Positions 54,040 through 63,605 are shown, counted from the stretch's first letter. The stretch is 64,000 nucleotides of DNA from Williamsia sp. 1138 (GCF_002095435.2 NZ_MJEJ02000026.1:1-64000), one strand, 5' to 3'. Numbers and translations are program-made. Notes: generated by a model from the sequence alone, not told the origin.

Positions 54040-55536
54040 TCAGCGCAGCGGCACGGTCAGGACCGCTTCGGTGCCGCCGTGCGGACCACCTCGGAGTTCG
54101 AGCTGGCCGGCGAGTTCGATCTGCACCAGGGTGTGCACGATCTGCAGTCCCAGCCGCTCCGACTTCGACGGGTCGAAACCGTCTGGCAAGCCGATTCCGT
54201 TGTCGTGCACGGTTATGACGAGCTCACGAGTGCTACGTGAGGTGTCGATGAGCACCCGTCCGGACTGTTCCGGCGCGAAACCGTGTTCCACCGCGTTCTG
54301 TATCAATTCGGTCAGCACCATCACCATCGGCATCGCGAGATCCGACTTCAGAACACCGATCTTGCCGATCCGCCGCACGGTGACCTGACTGCCCCCGGAT
54401 GCCACATCCGCCATCACCGGCACCAACTGGTCGATCACGACGTCGAGGTCGACTTCCTCGTCAACACTCCCGGACAGCAGTTCGTGGACCAGCGCGATGG
54501 ATGCCACCCGACGGACGGCCTCGCCGAGCGCGTGTTTGGCCTCTGCGTTGGACGTCCTCCGGGCCTGGAGCCGCAGCAGCGCGGACACACTCTGCAGATT
54601 GTTCTTCACGCGGTGGTGGATCTCGCGAATCGTTGCGTCTTTGCTGATCAGGGCGAGATCCCGACGTTTGACCTCGGTCACGTCGCGCACGAGGATGACC
54701 GCACCCACGAGGGCGCCCCGCGGGCGGAGCGGCACCGCCCGGATGAGCACTGTTGCACGGTGGGCATCCGCCTCGATCCGCATCCCGGCCTCCCCGGCAA
54801 CGGCGGCCCGCAACATCGCCGCGGCCTCCTCCGATTCGAAGGGGTCGGTCAGCAGTGAGACCGTGACGTCCGCGAGATCGTTTCCACCAAGCTCGGAGTT
54901 CCACCCCATGCGGTGGTAGGCCGACAGGGCGTTGGGGCTCGCGTACTGGACAACACCGTGTTCGTCGACACGAATGAGGCCGTCGCCCACCCTCGGGGTC
55001 GACAGGCCGCGAGGGTTGCCCTCGTACTGCGGAAAGGTCCCTTCGGACACCATTTGGCACAAGTCATTGGCGCAGTCCTGGTAGGACACCTCGAGCGGTG
55101 AGGGTAACCGCGGCTGCGTCAGATTGATCGCCCGGGCAAGCACCGCGATCACGGCGCCCTCGAACCGGACCGGAACCGCTTCTCGCCGGATCGCCACCGA
55201 ACCGACCCAGGTCGGATCCTCTTCGCGCAGGATACGGCCGGATGCCAGGGCTCCGAAAACCTGCGGGTTGTCTCCGAGAGCTATCGAGGTACCCACCACA
55301 TCGGAAGGAAAGACCGTCGGCGCCGTGTTCGGGCGACACTGCGCGACGCACACCATCTGCGCGGCGTCATCGCCGTATGCAGTGCTGCTGCCCCGCTGGG
55401 AATGGACCCACAACTGCAGATCCGCGAACGAGAGGTCGGCCAGTAGCTGCCATTCGGCCACCACCCGTTGCAGGTGTGCACCCGCGGAACCGATCAGTTC
55501 GGTGTGTTCGGCCAGAAGTTCGGACAGGGTCGACAT
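54040..55536 (-). CDS. pdtaS: Cytosolic sensor histidine kinase PdtaS
   Basis: 498-aa soluble sensor kinase: GAF domain (about 1-150), PAS domain (about 165-285), HisKA_2 dimerisation/phosphoacceptor (REIHHRVKNNLQSVSALLRLQARR, about 303-326) and HATPase (N-box TELIQNAVEHGF, G-box DNGIGLPDG). This is the layout of Mtb PdtaS (Rv3220c), which phosphorylates the antiterminator-type response regulator PdtaR encoded elsewhere. It responds to metals, NO or cyclic-di-GMP-related signals in mycobacteria. No membrane segments. ATG 55536. Confidence 0.92.
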   Translation of the reverse strand: MSTLSELLAEHTELIGSAGAHLQRVVAEWQLLADLSFADLQLWVHSQRGSSTAYGDDAAQMVCVAQCRPNTAPTVFPSDVVGTSIALGDNPQVFGALASGRILREEDPTWVGSVAIRREAVPVRFEGAVIAVLARAINLTQPRLPSPLEVSYQDCANDLCQMVSEGTFPQYEGNPRGLSTPRVGDGLIRVDEHGVVQYASPNALSAYHRMGWNSELGGNDLADVTVSLLTDPFESEEAAAMLRAAVAGEAGMRIEADAHRATVLIRAVPLRPRGALVGAVILVRDVTEVKRRDLALISKDATIREIHHRVKNNLQSVSALLRLQARRTSNAEAKHALGEAVRRVASIALVHELLSGSVDEEVDLDVVIDQLVPVMADVASGGSQVTVRRIGKIGVLKSDLAMPMVMVLTELIQNAVEHGFAPEQSGRVLIDTSRSTRELVITVHDNGIGLPDGFDPSKSERLGLQIVHTLVQIELAGQLELRGGPHGGTEAVLTVPLR

Positions 55537-55576
55537 GAGGAACGGGACCTACCGTCGTCTCAGTGTTCCGCAGTTC

Positions 55577-55795
55577 TCAATTCTCGATGACGGCGATGAG
55601 ATCGCCGGCTTGGATGACCTCGCCGACCTTGACCTTGACCTCGGTGATCGTGCCCGCCTCTTCGGCCAGCACCGGGATCTCCATCTTCATCGATTCCAGC
55701 AGCACCAAAGTGTCGCCCGCATCCACCGTCTGACCGGGGGTGACGACCACTTCGAGAACGCTCGCCACGATCTCTGCCACGACCTCTTCTGACAT
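55577..55795 (-). CDS. Biotinylated carrier-like protein (TB7.3)
   Basis: 72-aa single biotinyl/lipoyl domain. The biotinylation motif is LLESMKMEIPV (Lys about 38). Mtb Rv3221c (TB7.3, 71 aa) is the counterpart. It carries biotin, but the carboxylase it serves is not known. ATG 55795 is preferred over 55801 because GGGAGG sits at good spacing. 40 bases upstream of pdtaS on the same strand, possibly co-transcribed. Confidence 0.9.
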   Translation of the reverse strand: MSEEVVAEIVASVLEVVVTPGQTVDAGDTLVLLESMKMEIPVLAEEAGTITEVKVKVGEVIQAGDLIAVIEN

Positions 55796-55980
55796 CGCCA
55801 TCCTCCCGGAGTTGGTGTTCCGGTATCAACCTATCGCACCGAAGCGCGCAGCCGATTCATCGCGACGGCGTCGGCCGGTTTCCGCAACAGCCACGTCCTG
55901 TCTCGGCCTCGGGGCGTTGCCGCATTTCAGCCGATGCCACTACTCGTGTCACAATGGATCGCTGTCGAAAGGAGACTGCC

Positions 55981-56055
55981 ATGGGAAAGCGTGGACGTAA
56001 GAAGCGGGCCCGCAAGAAGAATGCCGCGAACCACGGTAAGCGTCCCAACGCCTGA
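55981..56055 (+). CDS. 50S ribosomal protein bL37
   Basis: A 24-codon gene: MGKRGRKKRARKKNAANHGK followed by RPNA, with AAAGGAGA 6 bases before the ATG. It matches the very small, highly basic ribosomal protein bL37 found in mycobacterial large subunits and conserved in Actinobacteria. Easily missed because of its size. It lies between the divergent biotinyl-protein gene and the convergent rshA. Confidence 0.9.
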   Translation: MGKRGRKKRARKKNAANHGKRPNA

Positions 56056-56128
56056 TCGGTGTTGGTCCTCACCGGGGCTCGGCCCTTTTGTCAGGCCGTG
56101 ATCGTCCCGCGCGCGAAGGAAGTGAAAA

Positions 56129-56437
56129 CTATCCGCGCGTCTCGCGGATGATCACGGTCTTTCGAATTTCCAGGGTCAGCCGCTCCCGCAGACCGGCCGG
56201 AGCTTGCTCACCGCCACATTTACGGCTCACCAGACTCTTCAGCTGCTGTTCGATGCCGTAGTGCTCGAGGCAGGGCGCGCAGGTGTCGATGTGTGACTGC
56301 AGGCGTGCGCGGGCGTGCGTGTCGCACTCGTTGTCCAGCAGCAGCCAGACGTCCGCGATGACCGCCGAGCAATCGAGTCGCTCCGCTTCGTCGATCTCTT
56401 CGGGCGATCCGCTGCCCGTTACGTCTCCGGTGCTCAT
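56129..56437 (-). CDS. rshA: Anti-sigma factor RshA (zinc-binding anti-sigma)
   Basis: 102-aa ZAS-type anti-sigma factor. Zinc/redox residues are in the HxxxCxxC motif HIDTCAPC (about 49-56) with an upstream Cys in [13 protein letters not shown]. Under thiol-oxidising stress it releases SigH. ATG 56437 overlaps the sigH stop by 4 bases, so the pair is translationally coupled. Length and arrangement equal Mtb rshA. Confidence 0.93.
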   Translation of the reverse strand: MSTGDVTGSGSPEEIDEAERLDCSAVIADVWLLLDNECDTHARARLQSHIDTCAPCLEHYGIEQQLKSLVSRKCGGEQAPAGLRERLTLEIRKTVIIRETRG

Positions 56438-57078
56438 CGGGCAACCTCCTGTTCCTGGTCGGACTGGCCGCCGGCGCCTTGGCCGGGAGTTCCTCTGTTG
56501 AATCCACGCTCGCGCGCGACATCACCGAGTAGTTCTCGCAACTGCTTGCGACCACGGTGCAGACGCGACATGACGGTACCGATCGGGGTGTCCATGATCT
56601 GGGCGATCTCCTTGTAGGGCAGACCCTCCACGTCGGCGTAGTACACAGCCATCCGGAAGTCTTCGGGCAACTCCTGCAGAGCCGCCTTGATGTCGTCGTC
56701 CGGTAGCGCATCGAGCGCTTCGATCTCGGCCGAACGCAACCCGGTGGAGGTGTGCTCTGCTGTCGCAGCCAACTGCCAGTCGGTGATCTCGTCGGTGGGA
56801 TACTGCGCAGGCTGCCGTTGCCGCTTCCGGTATCCGTTGATGTAGGTGTTCGTCAGGATGCGGTACAACCAGGCCTTCAGATTGGTACCGGCCTTGAACG
56901 ACTTGAAGGCGGTGAACGCCTTCACATAGGTCTCTTGCACCAGATCTTCCGCGTCCGCGGGATTGCGCGTCATGCGCAGTGCGGCTCCGTACATCTGATC
57001 GAGCAACGGCAGCGCATCACGCTCGAATCGGGCGAACTGCTCTTCCGGTGTCTCGGCTGTGGCTTCGGCTTCTGTCAC
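56434..57078 (-). CDS. sigH: ECF sigma factor SigH
   Basis: 214-aa group 4 sigma factor. Region 2 ([38 protein letters not shown], about 18-55) and region 4 ([47 protein letters not shown], about 138-184) are complete. SigH directs the oxidative- and heat-stress response (thioredoxins, clp). GTG 57078 gives the Mtb length. The longer frame starts upstream of the likely SigH promoter at 57185-57210, so it cannot be the start from that promoter. Confidence 0.93.
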   Translation of the reverse strand: MTEAEATAETPEEQFARFERDALPLLDQMYGAALRMTRNPADAEDLVQETYVKAFTAFKSFKAGTNLKAWLYRILTNTYINGYRKRQRQPAQYPTDEITDWQLAATAEHTSTGLRSAEIEALDALPDDDIKAALQELPEDFRMAVYYADVEGLPYKEIAQIMDTPIGTVMSRLHRGRKQLRELLGDVARERGFNRGTPGQGAGGQSDQEQEVAR

Positions 57079-57184
57079 GACAATCCCTTCAAGACCCGCG
57101 GGAAAATCAAGTCTGTCGAGCAAGCCTACCGACCCGGTCTGTTCCGAGTTACTGTGCACACCACACCTCCTTCGCAGATGACTC

Positions 57185-57210
57185 AACACCGCGCCGAGGT
57201 GGCTTGTTCC
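57185..57210 (-). promoter_or_regulatory. SigH-type autoregulatory promoter
   Basis: On the minus strand GGAACA is followed, 17 bases later, by GTT, matching the SigH consensus GGAAYA-N16/17-GTT. It lies about 105 bases upstream of the sigH GTG. Confidence 0.8.
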
Positions 57211-57266
57211 GGATATGTCCACTTTCGCCGACGCTGCATCTAAATCGCCTGGGAGAATGACCGGCT

Positions 57267-57746
57267 ATGGCGGCAACAGCGGCGATCAAGGCTCTGGACC
57301 TGGGCGGGATCAACCACCGTGTTCACAAGTACGCGACGGCCTCTGACGGCGCATGGGGACCCGAGGCCGTCGAGCACATGGCCGGCGTCGGAGCCGTACC
57401 TGAACAGATCTTCAAGACGCTCGTCCTCGACGTCGGAGGCACGCTTGCGGTGGCAGTGATCCCGGTTCCCGAGCGGTTGTCGCTCAAGTCGGCCGCCGCA
57501 GCCTTGAACCTCACCGGAAAAGCGATGATGGCCGACCCGAAGGACGTCATGCGGGTGACCGGTTATGTACTCGGCGGTGTCTCGCCCGTCGGCCAGAAGA
57601 AGACACTCCCGACAGTCATCGACGACAGCGCGCACCTCTGGGACACCGTGTTCTGCAGCGCCGGCAAGCGCGGTCTGGAGATCGAGCTCGCCCCGGACGA
57701 CCTGATCAGGGTGTGCGCCGCCGTCGTCGGCGACATCCTCGCCTGA
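57267..57746 (+). CDS. ybaK: YbaK/EbsC-type aminoacyl-tRNA deacylase
   Basis: 159-aa YbaK-family protein. Family residues are in TLVLDVGGTLAVAVIPVPERLSLK (the catalytic Lys region is GKAMMADPKDVMRVTGYVLGGVSPVG, about 91-116). YbaK hydrolyses Cys-tRNA(Pro) made by mischarging. ATG 57267. Divergent from sigH and convergent with the HxlR gene (gap of 3 bases). Position agrees with the Rv3224A/B area in Mtb, where the gene is split. Confidence 0.88.
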   Translation: MAATAAIKALDLGGINHRVHKYATASDGAWGPEAVEHMAGVGAVPEQIFKTLVLDVGGTLAVAVIPVPERLSLKSAAAALNLTGKAMMADPKDVMRVTGYVLGGVSPVGQKKTLPTVIDDSAHLWDTVFCSAGKRGLEIELAPDDLIRVCAAVVGDILA

Positions 57747-57749
57747 AGG

Positions 57750-58145
57750 TCACCGCTCGTCGTAGCGGGCTCGCGCCTCGAACACCTCATCCATATTGGA
57801 TTCGGCCCACAGCTTGACCCCGTACATCAACTCCCGCAACGAATCTCCCAATGGTGTCAGCGAGTAGTCCACCCGCACCGGCACACTCGCGGTCACGTTG
57901 CGCTCGACCAAGCCGTCTCGCTCGAGTGCTCTCAGAGTCTGCGTCAGCATCTTCTGACTGACCCCTGCCAATCGGCGGGAGAGCTCCGAATACCGCAGGG
58001 TCCCGTCACCGAGTGCGACCAGCACCAGCGACACCCATTTGTCACTCACCCGGTCCAACAGCATTCGACTCGGACATGCGGCCACATACGCGTCGTACTC
58101 GCGTTTGGCCTGGTCTCGGCGCGCGGAGGCGGTAGTCGTGGCCAT
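57750..58145 (-). CDS. HxlR-family transcriptional regulator
   Basis: 131-aa winged-helix protein of the HxlR/YodB type, with CPSRMLLDRVSDKWVSLVLVALGDGTLRYSELSRRLAGVSQKMLTQTLRALERDGL. Cys25 lies just before the first helix, as in redox- or electrophile-sensing YodB/HypR relatives. It is divergent from a quinone-reductase-like gene, which it most likely represses. The 113-base gap holds ACGCACTTTTAGGTGC, a candidate operator. Confidence 0.87.
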   Translation of the reverse strand: MATTTASARRDQAKREYDAYVAACPSRMLLDRVSDKWVSLVLVALGDGTLRYSELSRRLAGVSQKMLTQTLRALERDGLVERNVTASVPVRVDYSLTPLGDSLRELMYGVKLWAESNMDEVFEARARYDER

Positions 58146-58258
58146 CAGGACTCACTTTCAGGTCAGTTACGCACTTTTAGGTGCCTACTTCCCAATAGAG
58201 AGTGCCAGCGTCAAGGTGGTTTTCGCAAGAGTCAATCACCCGATGAAAAGGACATCTC

Positions 58259-59161
58259 ATGCGCGCAGTACTCACCACGGGGAACCAGGACCTGCGGGTC
58301 ACCGACATCGCCACTCCAGAACCCGGCACCGGGCAAGTGCGGATCCGGGTACGGGCCGCCGCGGTCAACCCGGTGGATCTGTCCACCGCGGACGGAATGT
58401 TCCACGACCTCGGCCTGCTCCCACCGGACGCTGTCGTCGGGATCGGGTGGGACGTCTCTGGAGTCGTTGACGCCGTCGGGGCCGAGGTCGGAGCATTCCG
58501 TCCCGGTGACGAGGTCGTCGGATTGCGCACCGGATTCGACGCCGACATCGGAACGTACAGCGAACAAGTGGTTCTGGACGCCGACGCGATCGCACCCCTG
58601 CCGGCCGGCCTCGACCTCACCCGTGCCGCTGCGGTACCACTGATCGCCCAGACTGCGGCCCAGGCCATCGCCTTGCTGGGTCCGCAGGTAAAGACCCTGC
58701 TGGTCACCGGCTCGTCCGGCGGTGTCGGTAGCTATGCCATACCCCTCGCGGCCCGGCGGGGGCTCACCGTGACTGCTCTGGGCAAAGCCGACGATGCCGA
58801 ACGCCTCCGGGAATCGGGCGCCGACGTCGTCGCGACATCGCTCGAAGACGTGCAGGGACAACGGTTCGATGCGGTGCTCGACCCCGCCGTCATCGGAACC
58901 GATCTCTTCACAGTCATCGTCGACGCCGGCCAGTACGTCGGTTTGATCCCGGCCGCCGTACCACCGTCAGAACGAGAGATCGAGGTCGAGGCCGTTTCCG
59001 TCCACGCCGACGGCACGGAATTGGCAGGACTGCTGATCGACGTCGCAGCCGGGCGACTCCCGTTGCGCATCGCCGGCGAGTTCCCTCTTGCCGAGGTGGA
59101 GAAGGCCCACGCCGCGGTGGCGGCGAAAGCGGCCCCGGGCCGCCTGCTGGTGACGGCTTGA
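58259..59161 (+). CDS. Zinc-free MDR oxidoreductase (quinone oxidoreductase-like)
   Basis: 300-aa medium-chain reductase of the quinone oxidoreductase group. GroES-like N-terminal half (VVGIGWDVSGVVDAVGAEV), NADP-binding motif LLVTGSSGGVGSYAIPLA (about 143-160). No zinc-binding cysteines. NADPH-dependent reduction of quinones or enones is the usual activity. ATG 58259. Divergent from the HxlR gene, the typical pairing for electrophile-inducible detoxification. Confidence 0.85.
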   Translation: MRAVLTTGNQDLRVTDIATPEPGTGQVRIRVRAAAVNPVDLSTADGMFHDLGLLPPDAVVGIGWDVSGVVDAVGAEVGAFRPGDEVVGLRTGFDADIGTYSEQVVLDADAIAPLPAGLDLTRAAAVPLIAQTAAQAIALLGPQVKTLLVTGSSGGVGSYAIPLAARRGLTVTALGKADDAERLRESGADVVATSLEDVQGQRFDAVLDPAVIGTDLFTVIVDAGQYVGLIPAAVPPSEREIEVEAVSVHADGTELAGLLIDVAAGRLPLRIAGEFPLAEVEKAHAAVAAKAAPGRLLVTA

Positions 59162-59171
59162 GCGGGTTCGC

Positions 59172-59561
59172 TCAGTCCGGCTTGCGCGGGTAGTTGGCCT
59201 CGTACTCGCTCCTGGTGACCTCGCGCCGGGCCTGGCGCTTGACATCGATGAGGCTTCCGTCGAGTCCGTTACTGGTCAACAGATGTCGCCGATAGATGCT
59301 CATCAGGGCGATCTCGAAGTACACCAAGGGGATCAGCAGCAGCGCGATCATGCCGATGCGGTAGACGAACGGACCGGGAACCAGCAGCGCGAAGGCGAGC
59401 AGGATCGGTACGAACGGCAACACACCCCGGATGATGTAGCGGCGTCTGCTGCCCGGTCCTGTCACGTCGCGCACAACCCAGTCGCGCATCGACTCCGGAA
59501 GCGGCCTGCCGAGCAGGTATTTGACGACCTGGAGGGGATTCGGGGTGCTCCGGGTGCTCAC
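59172..59561 (-). CDS. DUF5313-like small membrane protein
   Basis: 129-aa protein. N-terminal soluble part LQVVKYLLGRPLPESMRDWVVRDVTGPGSRRRYIIR, then two hydrophobic segments (about 48-68 and 72-92), and a basic C-terminal tail. Actinobacterial family of unknown role. GTG 59561 overlaps the upstream SRAP gene stop by 4 bases, so it is translated with it. Confidence 0.75.
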   Translation of the reverse strand: MSTRSTPNPLQVVKYLLGRPLPESMRDWVVRDVTGPGSRRRYIIRGVLPFVPILLAFALLVPGPFVYRIGMIALLLIPLVYFEIALMSIYRRHLLTSNGLDGSLIDVKRQARREVTRSEYEANYPRKPD

Positions 59562-60295
59562 ACGCGCTCGATGAGGTCGGCGCGGTTGTTGCGTACGTTG
59601 TTCACGTCCGTCGAGACCCGGTAGGGCTCGAGGTGCGGTTCGGGCAGGGCGTCGAGCAATTCGCGGGCCAAGTCGGCCTTTCCACTGGTGCAATCGAGCC
59701 ATTGGTCTTGCAGTTCCGGCGTCACGATCACGGGGGTGCGGTCGTGGATGTGGCCGAGCGCATCCGCGGCCGGGCGGGTGATGACGGTGGTCGTCCAGAG
59801 CCAGCGATCGGGATCGTCCTTGGCCTTGTCGGGGTCGGGCCACAGTTCGTACAGGCCGGCAAATCCGAGGATGGGTGTGTCGGGGTCGTGGAGGAAGTAA
59901 GGGATCTTCTTGCCGTCGGCGTCCTTGGTCCATTCGAAGAACCCCGCCGCGGGAAGTATGCAGCGTCGCCGCGCTGCTGCAGCCTTGAACGACGGTTTCT
60001 CGGTCAGGGTCTCGGACCGGGCGTTGATCATGCGGCTGCCGATCTTGGGGTCTTTCGCCCAGCTGGGCACCAGACCCCAGCGCAGGGGTCGTAGCTGCCG
60101 GGTCACGACGGGTTCGGAGTCGGCATCTTCCGGATCAGACCGCTCCGCCCGCTCCAGGACCGTCGGCACCGTCGTGGTCGGAGCGACGTTGTAGGACGGC
60201 CGGTCCAGCGTGCTCGCGTCATCTTCGGCCAAGGCGGCATCGAAGGCCGCAACCAGATCAGAAGTACTCGCCGTCGTGGCGTATCGCCCGCACAT
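59558..60295 (-). CDS. SRAP (HMCES/YedK) abasic-site protein
   Basis: 245-aa SRAP-domain protein. Processing leaves the catalytic Cys2 at the N-terminus (MCGRYA). Other active residues are Asn in INARSET, Glu in AGFFEWTK and His in LGHIHDRTPVI. It forms a stable thiazolidine with abasic sites in single-stranded DNA and protects replication forks. ATG 60295 is fixed by the need for Cys2; the longer frame is wrong. Counterpart of Mtb Rv3226c, next to aroA there too. Confidence 0.92.
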   Translation of the reverse strand: MCGRYATTASTSDLVAAFDAALAEDDASTLDRPSYNVAPTTTVPTVLERAERSDPEDADSEPVVTRQLRPLRWGLVPSWAKDPKIGSRMINARSETLTEKPSFKAAAARRRCILPAAGFFEWTKDADGKKIPYFLHDPDTPILGFAGLYELWPDPDKAKDDPDRWLWTTTVITRPAADALGHIHDRTPVIVTPELQDQWLDCTSGKADLARELLDALPEPHLEPYRVSTDVNNVRNNRADLIERV

Positions 60296-60393
60296 GGGAC
60301 CCATTATCCACCCGCGAACCGACATCACCGACACGGCGAGGCGCCCCCCCGACCGAGTCGAGGGGCGCCCGTTGTTCAGTATCGGTGAACCGG

Positions 60394-61143
60394 CTATTGG
60401 GCCGCGGCCTCCTGGACCTTCGCGATCTGCTTGTTGAGGAGATCGACGACGATCGCCTCGTCGTCGCTGTTCCAGTTCGCGGCACCCTCACCGGTCAACG
60501 AGACCTGGACGCTCACGGTCGTGCCGACGACGTAGGCACCGGTCGACCGGATGGTGATCGGAACACTGTCGGCGCCCACCGTGGCGGTGCCGGTACTCAC
60601 GAGGGTCTTGGCCGGAACCGTGCTCCCTTCGACGTCTTCGACGGAGTTCTCCATCTCCGCGACGAGTTCTGCTCCGTTGTCGGTCGGACCACGCAAGGTC
60701 ATCGCCGGGCAGGACTCGATGTCGCTCGCGACCTTGTCGAGGCTGCCGTTCTGTCCGAGCATCACCTCGGTCTCGATGCTGGTGCCGTCCGTCAGGGTGT
60801 ACTCGACCCTGGCCTTGTCGAACTGGTCGGTGCCCTCATCCATCTCCGCGATGGTCGCACAGTTCGCGGGAGTGACCTCGGGGTCGGAGTCCTCGTCGGC
60901 GTCGATGGCCGCCTTGTCCAGCACGACGTACTCACCGCCGCCGGGAAAATCGGACTCGGCGAGCATCAGGTCTTCGGCGCGGGCGTCGAGTTCGGCCGCG
61001 GTGGGCCCGGCGCTGCTCGCCGGGGCCGCGCTCTGAGACGAATCCGAGGAGTCAGACGAATCGCTCGAACATGCCGACAGGGTCAAAAGTGCTGCCGCAC
61101 AGACGGCGATCGCTGCGCCGCTGCGGTGGATGCCAAGTTTCAT
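60394..61143 (-). CDS. Secreted lipoprotein of unknown function
   Basis: 249-aa predicted lipoprotein. Signal peptide (AAIAVCAAALLTLSAC) with lipobox LSAC, Cys about 25, then a Ser/Asp repeat (SSDSSDSSDSS) and an Ala/Ser linker. The mature domain (about 50-249) is alpha/beta with two Cys (ANCATIAEM and ESCPAMTL) that may pair. It resembles the actinobacterial sensor-like lipoprotein families but I cannot name one. ATG 61143 is fixed by the signal peptide. Divergent from aroA. Confidence 0.75.
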   Translation of the reverse strand: MKLGIHRSGAAIAVCAAALLTLSACSSDSSDSSDSSQSAAPASSAGPTAAELDARAEDLMLAESDFPGGGEYVVLDKAAIDADEDSDPEVTPANCATIAEMDEGTDQFDKARVEYTLTDGTSIETEVMLGQNGSLDKVASDIESCPAMTLRGPTDNGAELVAEMENSVEDVEGSTVPAKTLVSTGTATVGADSVPITIRSTGAYVVGTTVSVQVSLTGEGAANWNSDDEAIVVDLLNKQIAKVQEAAAQ

Positions 61144-61277
61144 GAAAAGAACATAGCGGCCGAACCGCGCGAAAACCCCGGGTTGTCCATCATTCGACGT
61201 ACTCCATTCCAGCAGGTCAACCATCGGACGAGGAAACGATCTGGGGCGGTGACGTGGGCACGTGAAAGACTGACCGG

Positions 61278-62540
61278 GTGAATGCATGGAATGCCCCGTA
61301 CGCTCCGGCGCCTGTGCACGCCACGGTGACGCTGCCCGGCAGCAAGTCGATCACCAACCGGGCACTGGTCATCGCCGCGCACGCCGACGGCCCATCGACC
61401 CTGGCGGGCACGCTGCGCAGTCGCGACACCGATCTGATGCTCTCCGCCCTCGAGTCGCTCGGTGTGGGTGTCCACACCGATCCGGCCGACCCCACCCGGG
61501 TGACGATCACCCCGGCATCGATGCACGGCGCAGTGATCGATTGCGGTCTGGCCGGAACCGTCATGCGCTTCGTACCCGCCCTGGCCGCACTCGCCGACGG
61601 CAAGGTCGAGTTCGACGGCGACGAGCAGGCCCGCAGCCGCCCGCTCCACACCATCCTCGACGCGCTGCGCGACCTCGGCGTAGATGTAGACGGCAGCGCA
61701 TTGCCGTTCACCGTTCGCGGTGGCGGCGCGGTACGCGGAGGTGACGTCACCGTCGATGCCTCGGCGTCCTCGCAGTTCGTGTCCGGACTGCTGCTCTCCG
61801 GCGCCCGGTTCACCGAGGGCCTCACCGTCCATCACGTGGGCGAGCCGGTTCCGTCCATGCCGCACATCGAGATGACCATCGGCATGCTGCGCGACGCCGG
61901 CGTCGAGGTCGACACGTCGGTCGCCGACCGCTGGCACATCGCACCCGGACCGGTCCGCGCGGTCGACTGGCAGATCGAGCCGGATCTGTCGAATGCGGCG
62001 GCGTTCCTGGCCGCGGCCGCCGTGACCGGCGGGCAGGTCAGCGTCCCCCGGTGGCCGAGCCACACCACCCAACCCGGCGCGGTCATCGTCGACATCCTCG
62101 AAGTCATGGGCTGCCGCAGCACGGTGGTGGACGGCCTCCTGACGACCACCGGACCGGAAGCGTTGCAGGGAATCTCGTGGGACATGAGCGCCGTCGGCGA
62201 GCTGACACCCACGGTCGCCGCGATGTGCGCCCTGGCCGACGGACGCTCGGAGTTGTCTGGGATCGCACATCTGCGCGGGCACGAGACCGATCGCCTCGCC
62301 GCACTGGTCACCGAGATCACCAGGCTCGGCGGCGGGTGCCGCGAGACCTCCGACGGGCTCATCATCGACCCTGCCCCGCTGCACGCGGGGCTCTGGCGTT
62401 CCTACGCAGATCACCGGATGGCCACCGCGGGTGCGCTGATCGGGCTGGTGACCGACGGTGTTCAGGTGGACGACGTGCAGACCACCGAGAAGACGCTCCC
62501 CGACTTTCCTGCGATGTGGGCCGGGATGATCCGCGGTTGA
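61278..62540 (+). CDS. aroA: 3-phosphoshikimate 1-carboxyvinyltransferase (EPSP synthase)
   Basis: 420-aa EPSP synthase of the shikimate pathway: shikimate-3-phosphate + PEP to EPSP. Substrate-binding motifs [16 protein letters not shown] (about 22-37), [18 protein letters not shown] (about 93-110; the usual GNAGT reads GLAGT), and the catalytic Asp in [13 protein letters not shown] and [14 protein letters not shown] 61278. The stop overlaps rsgA by 4 bases (TTGA). Confidence 0.95.
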   Translation: MNAWNAPYAPAPVHATVTLPGSKSITNRALVIAAHADGPSTLAGTLRSRDTDLMLSALESLGVGVHTDPADPTRVTITPASMHGAVIDCGLAGTVMRFVPALAALADGKVEFDGDEQARSRPLHTILDALRDLGVDVDGSALPFTVRGGGAVRGGDVTVDASASSQFVSGLLLSGARFTEGLTVHHVGEPVPSMPHIEMTIGMLRDAGVEVDTSVADRWHIAPGPVRAVDWQIEPDLSNAAAFLAAAAVTGGQVSVPRWPSHTTQPGAVIVDILEVMGCRSTVVDGLLTTTGPEALQGISWDMSAVGELTPTVAAMCALADGRSELSGIAHLRGHETDRLAALVTEITRLGGGCRETSDGLIIDPAPLHAGLWRSYADHRMATAGALIGLVTDGVQVDDVQTTEKTLPDFPAMWAGMIRG

Positions 62541-63529
62541 GCAAGCGGCAGTACGACGAGTCTGATGTCCGGGTGCGCCCGGGCAGGAGTAGTCGTCCAC
62601 GAACGAAGACCCGTCCGGAACACAACGATGCCGAAACCGCGATGGTGGTCTCGGTCGACCGTGGCCGGTGGGGTGTTGTGCTCGAAGACGATCCCGGTAC
62701 CCGGGTGGTGTGCATGCGGGCACGCGAACTCGGACGGACCCCGATCGTGGTCGGCGACGACGTGTCGGTCGTCGGCGACCTGTCCGGCAGAACCGACACG
62801 CTCGCTCGGATCGTCAGGGTCGCCGAGCGCCGAACCGTCTTGCGACGCACAGCCGATGACACCGATCCCTACGAGCGGATCGTCGTCGCCAACGCCGACC
62901 AGCTCCTCATCGTCACGGCCCTCGCAGATCCCCCGCCACGCACCGGATTCGTCGAAAGGGCCCTGGCTGCCGCGTATGTCGGTGGACTCACGCCTGTGTT
63001 GTGCCTGACCAAGGGCGACCTGGCCGATCCCGACTCGTTCCGGGCCGCATTCGCCGACCTCGATCTGCCGGTCTTGATCGCCGGACGCGACGACCCGATC
63101 GAACCCGCCCAAGAACTGCTGGCGGGCAAGATCACCGCCTTGATCGGGCACAGTGGCGTCGGCAAGTCGACGCTGATCAACCGGCTCGTCCCGGACGCCT
63201 ATCGGGCGACGGCCGTTGTGTCCGGTGTCGGCAAGGGACGGCACACGTCGACCCAATCGGTCGTCTTGCCGTTACCCGGCGGCGGCTGGGCCGTCGACAC
63301 CCCGGGCATCCGGTCGTTCGGACTCGCCCACATCGGGCCCGAAGACGTCATTCGGGCGTTCGACGATCTGAGCGCCGCGATCGAGAATTGCCCCCGGGGC
63401 TGCACCCACCTCGGTCCCCCGGCCGATCCGGAATGCGCCCTCGACGCGCTGACCGGTCAGCACCACCGCCGCGCCATGGCCGTGCGCGAATTGCTCGTCT
63501 CCCTCAGCGTCGCCAACCACTGGGATTGA
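62537..63529 (+). CDS. rsgA: Ribosome small subunit-dependent GTPase RsgA
   Basis: 330-aa circularly permuted GTPase (counterpart of Mtb Rv3228, same length). N-terminal OB-fold ([15 protein letters not shown]), then G4 TKGD, G1 [15 protein letters not shown]2 (GRHTST), G3 DTPGIRSFG, and a C-terminal zinc knuckle ([11 protein letters not shown]...ECAL). It checks the decoding centre during 30S maturation. TTG 62537 overlaps the aroA stop. Confidence 0.93.
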   Translation: MSKRQYDESDVRVRPGRSSRPRTKTRPEHNDAETAMVVSVDRGRWGVVLEDDPGTRVVCMRARELGRTPIVVGDDVSVVGDLSGRTDTLARIVRVAERRTVLRRTADDTDPYERIVVANADQLLIVTALADPPPRTGFVERALAAAYVGGLTPVLCLTKGDLADPDSFRAAFADLDLPVLIAGRDDPIEPAQELLAGKITALIGHSGVGKSTLINRLVPDAYRATAVVSGVGKGRHTSTQSVVLPLPGGGWAVDTPGIRSFGLAHIGPEDVIRAFDDLSAAIENCPRGCTHLGPPADPECALDALTGQHHRRAMAVRELLVSLSVANHWD

Positions 63530-63534
63530 TCCGC

Positions 63535-63600
63535 AGACGCTCCACAAATACAAAGACGCTCCACAAATTTGTGGAGCGTCTTCGGATTTGTGGAGCGTCT
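63535..63600. terminator. Nested palindrome array between convergent rsgA and desA3
   Basis: A 30-base perfect palindrome at 63553-63582 (arms AAGACGCTCCACAAA). It is flanked by a further copy of one arm on each side: AGACGCTCCACAAAT at 63535-63549 and its complement at 63586-63600. Outer and inner arms can pair in alternative ways. It starts 5 bases after the rsgA stop and ends 5 bases before the desA3 stop. Confidence 0.8.
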
Positions 63601-63605
63601 GAAAC

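Noticed and set aside
61140-62723. 527-codon minus-strand open frame over aroA
   Set aside because: Antisense to aroA, whose motifs are intact; composition typical of a shadow frame.
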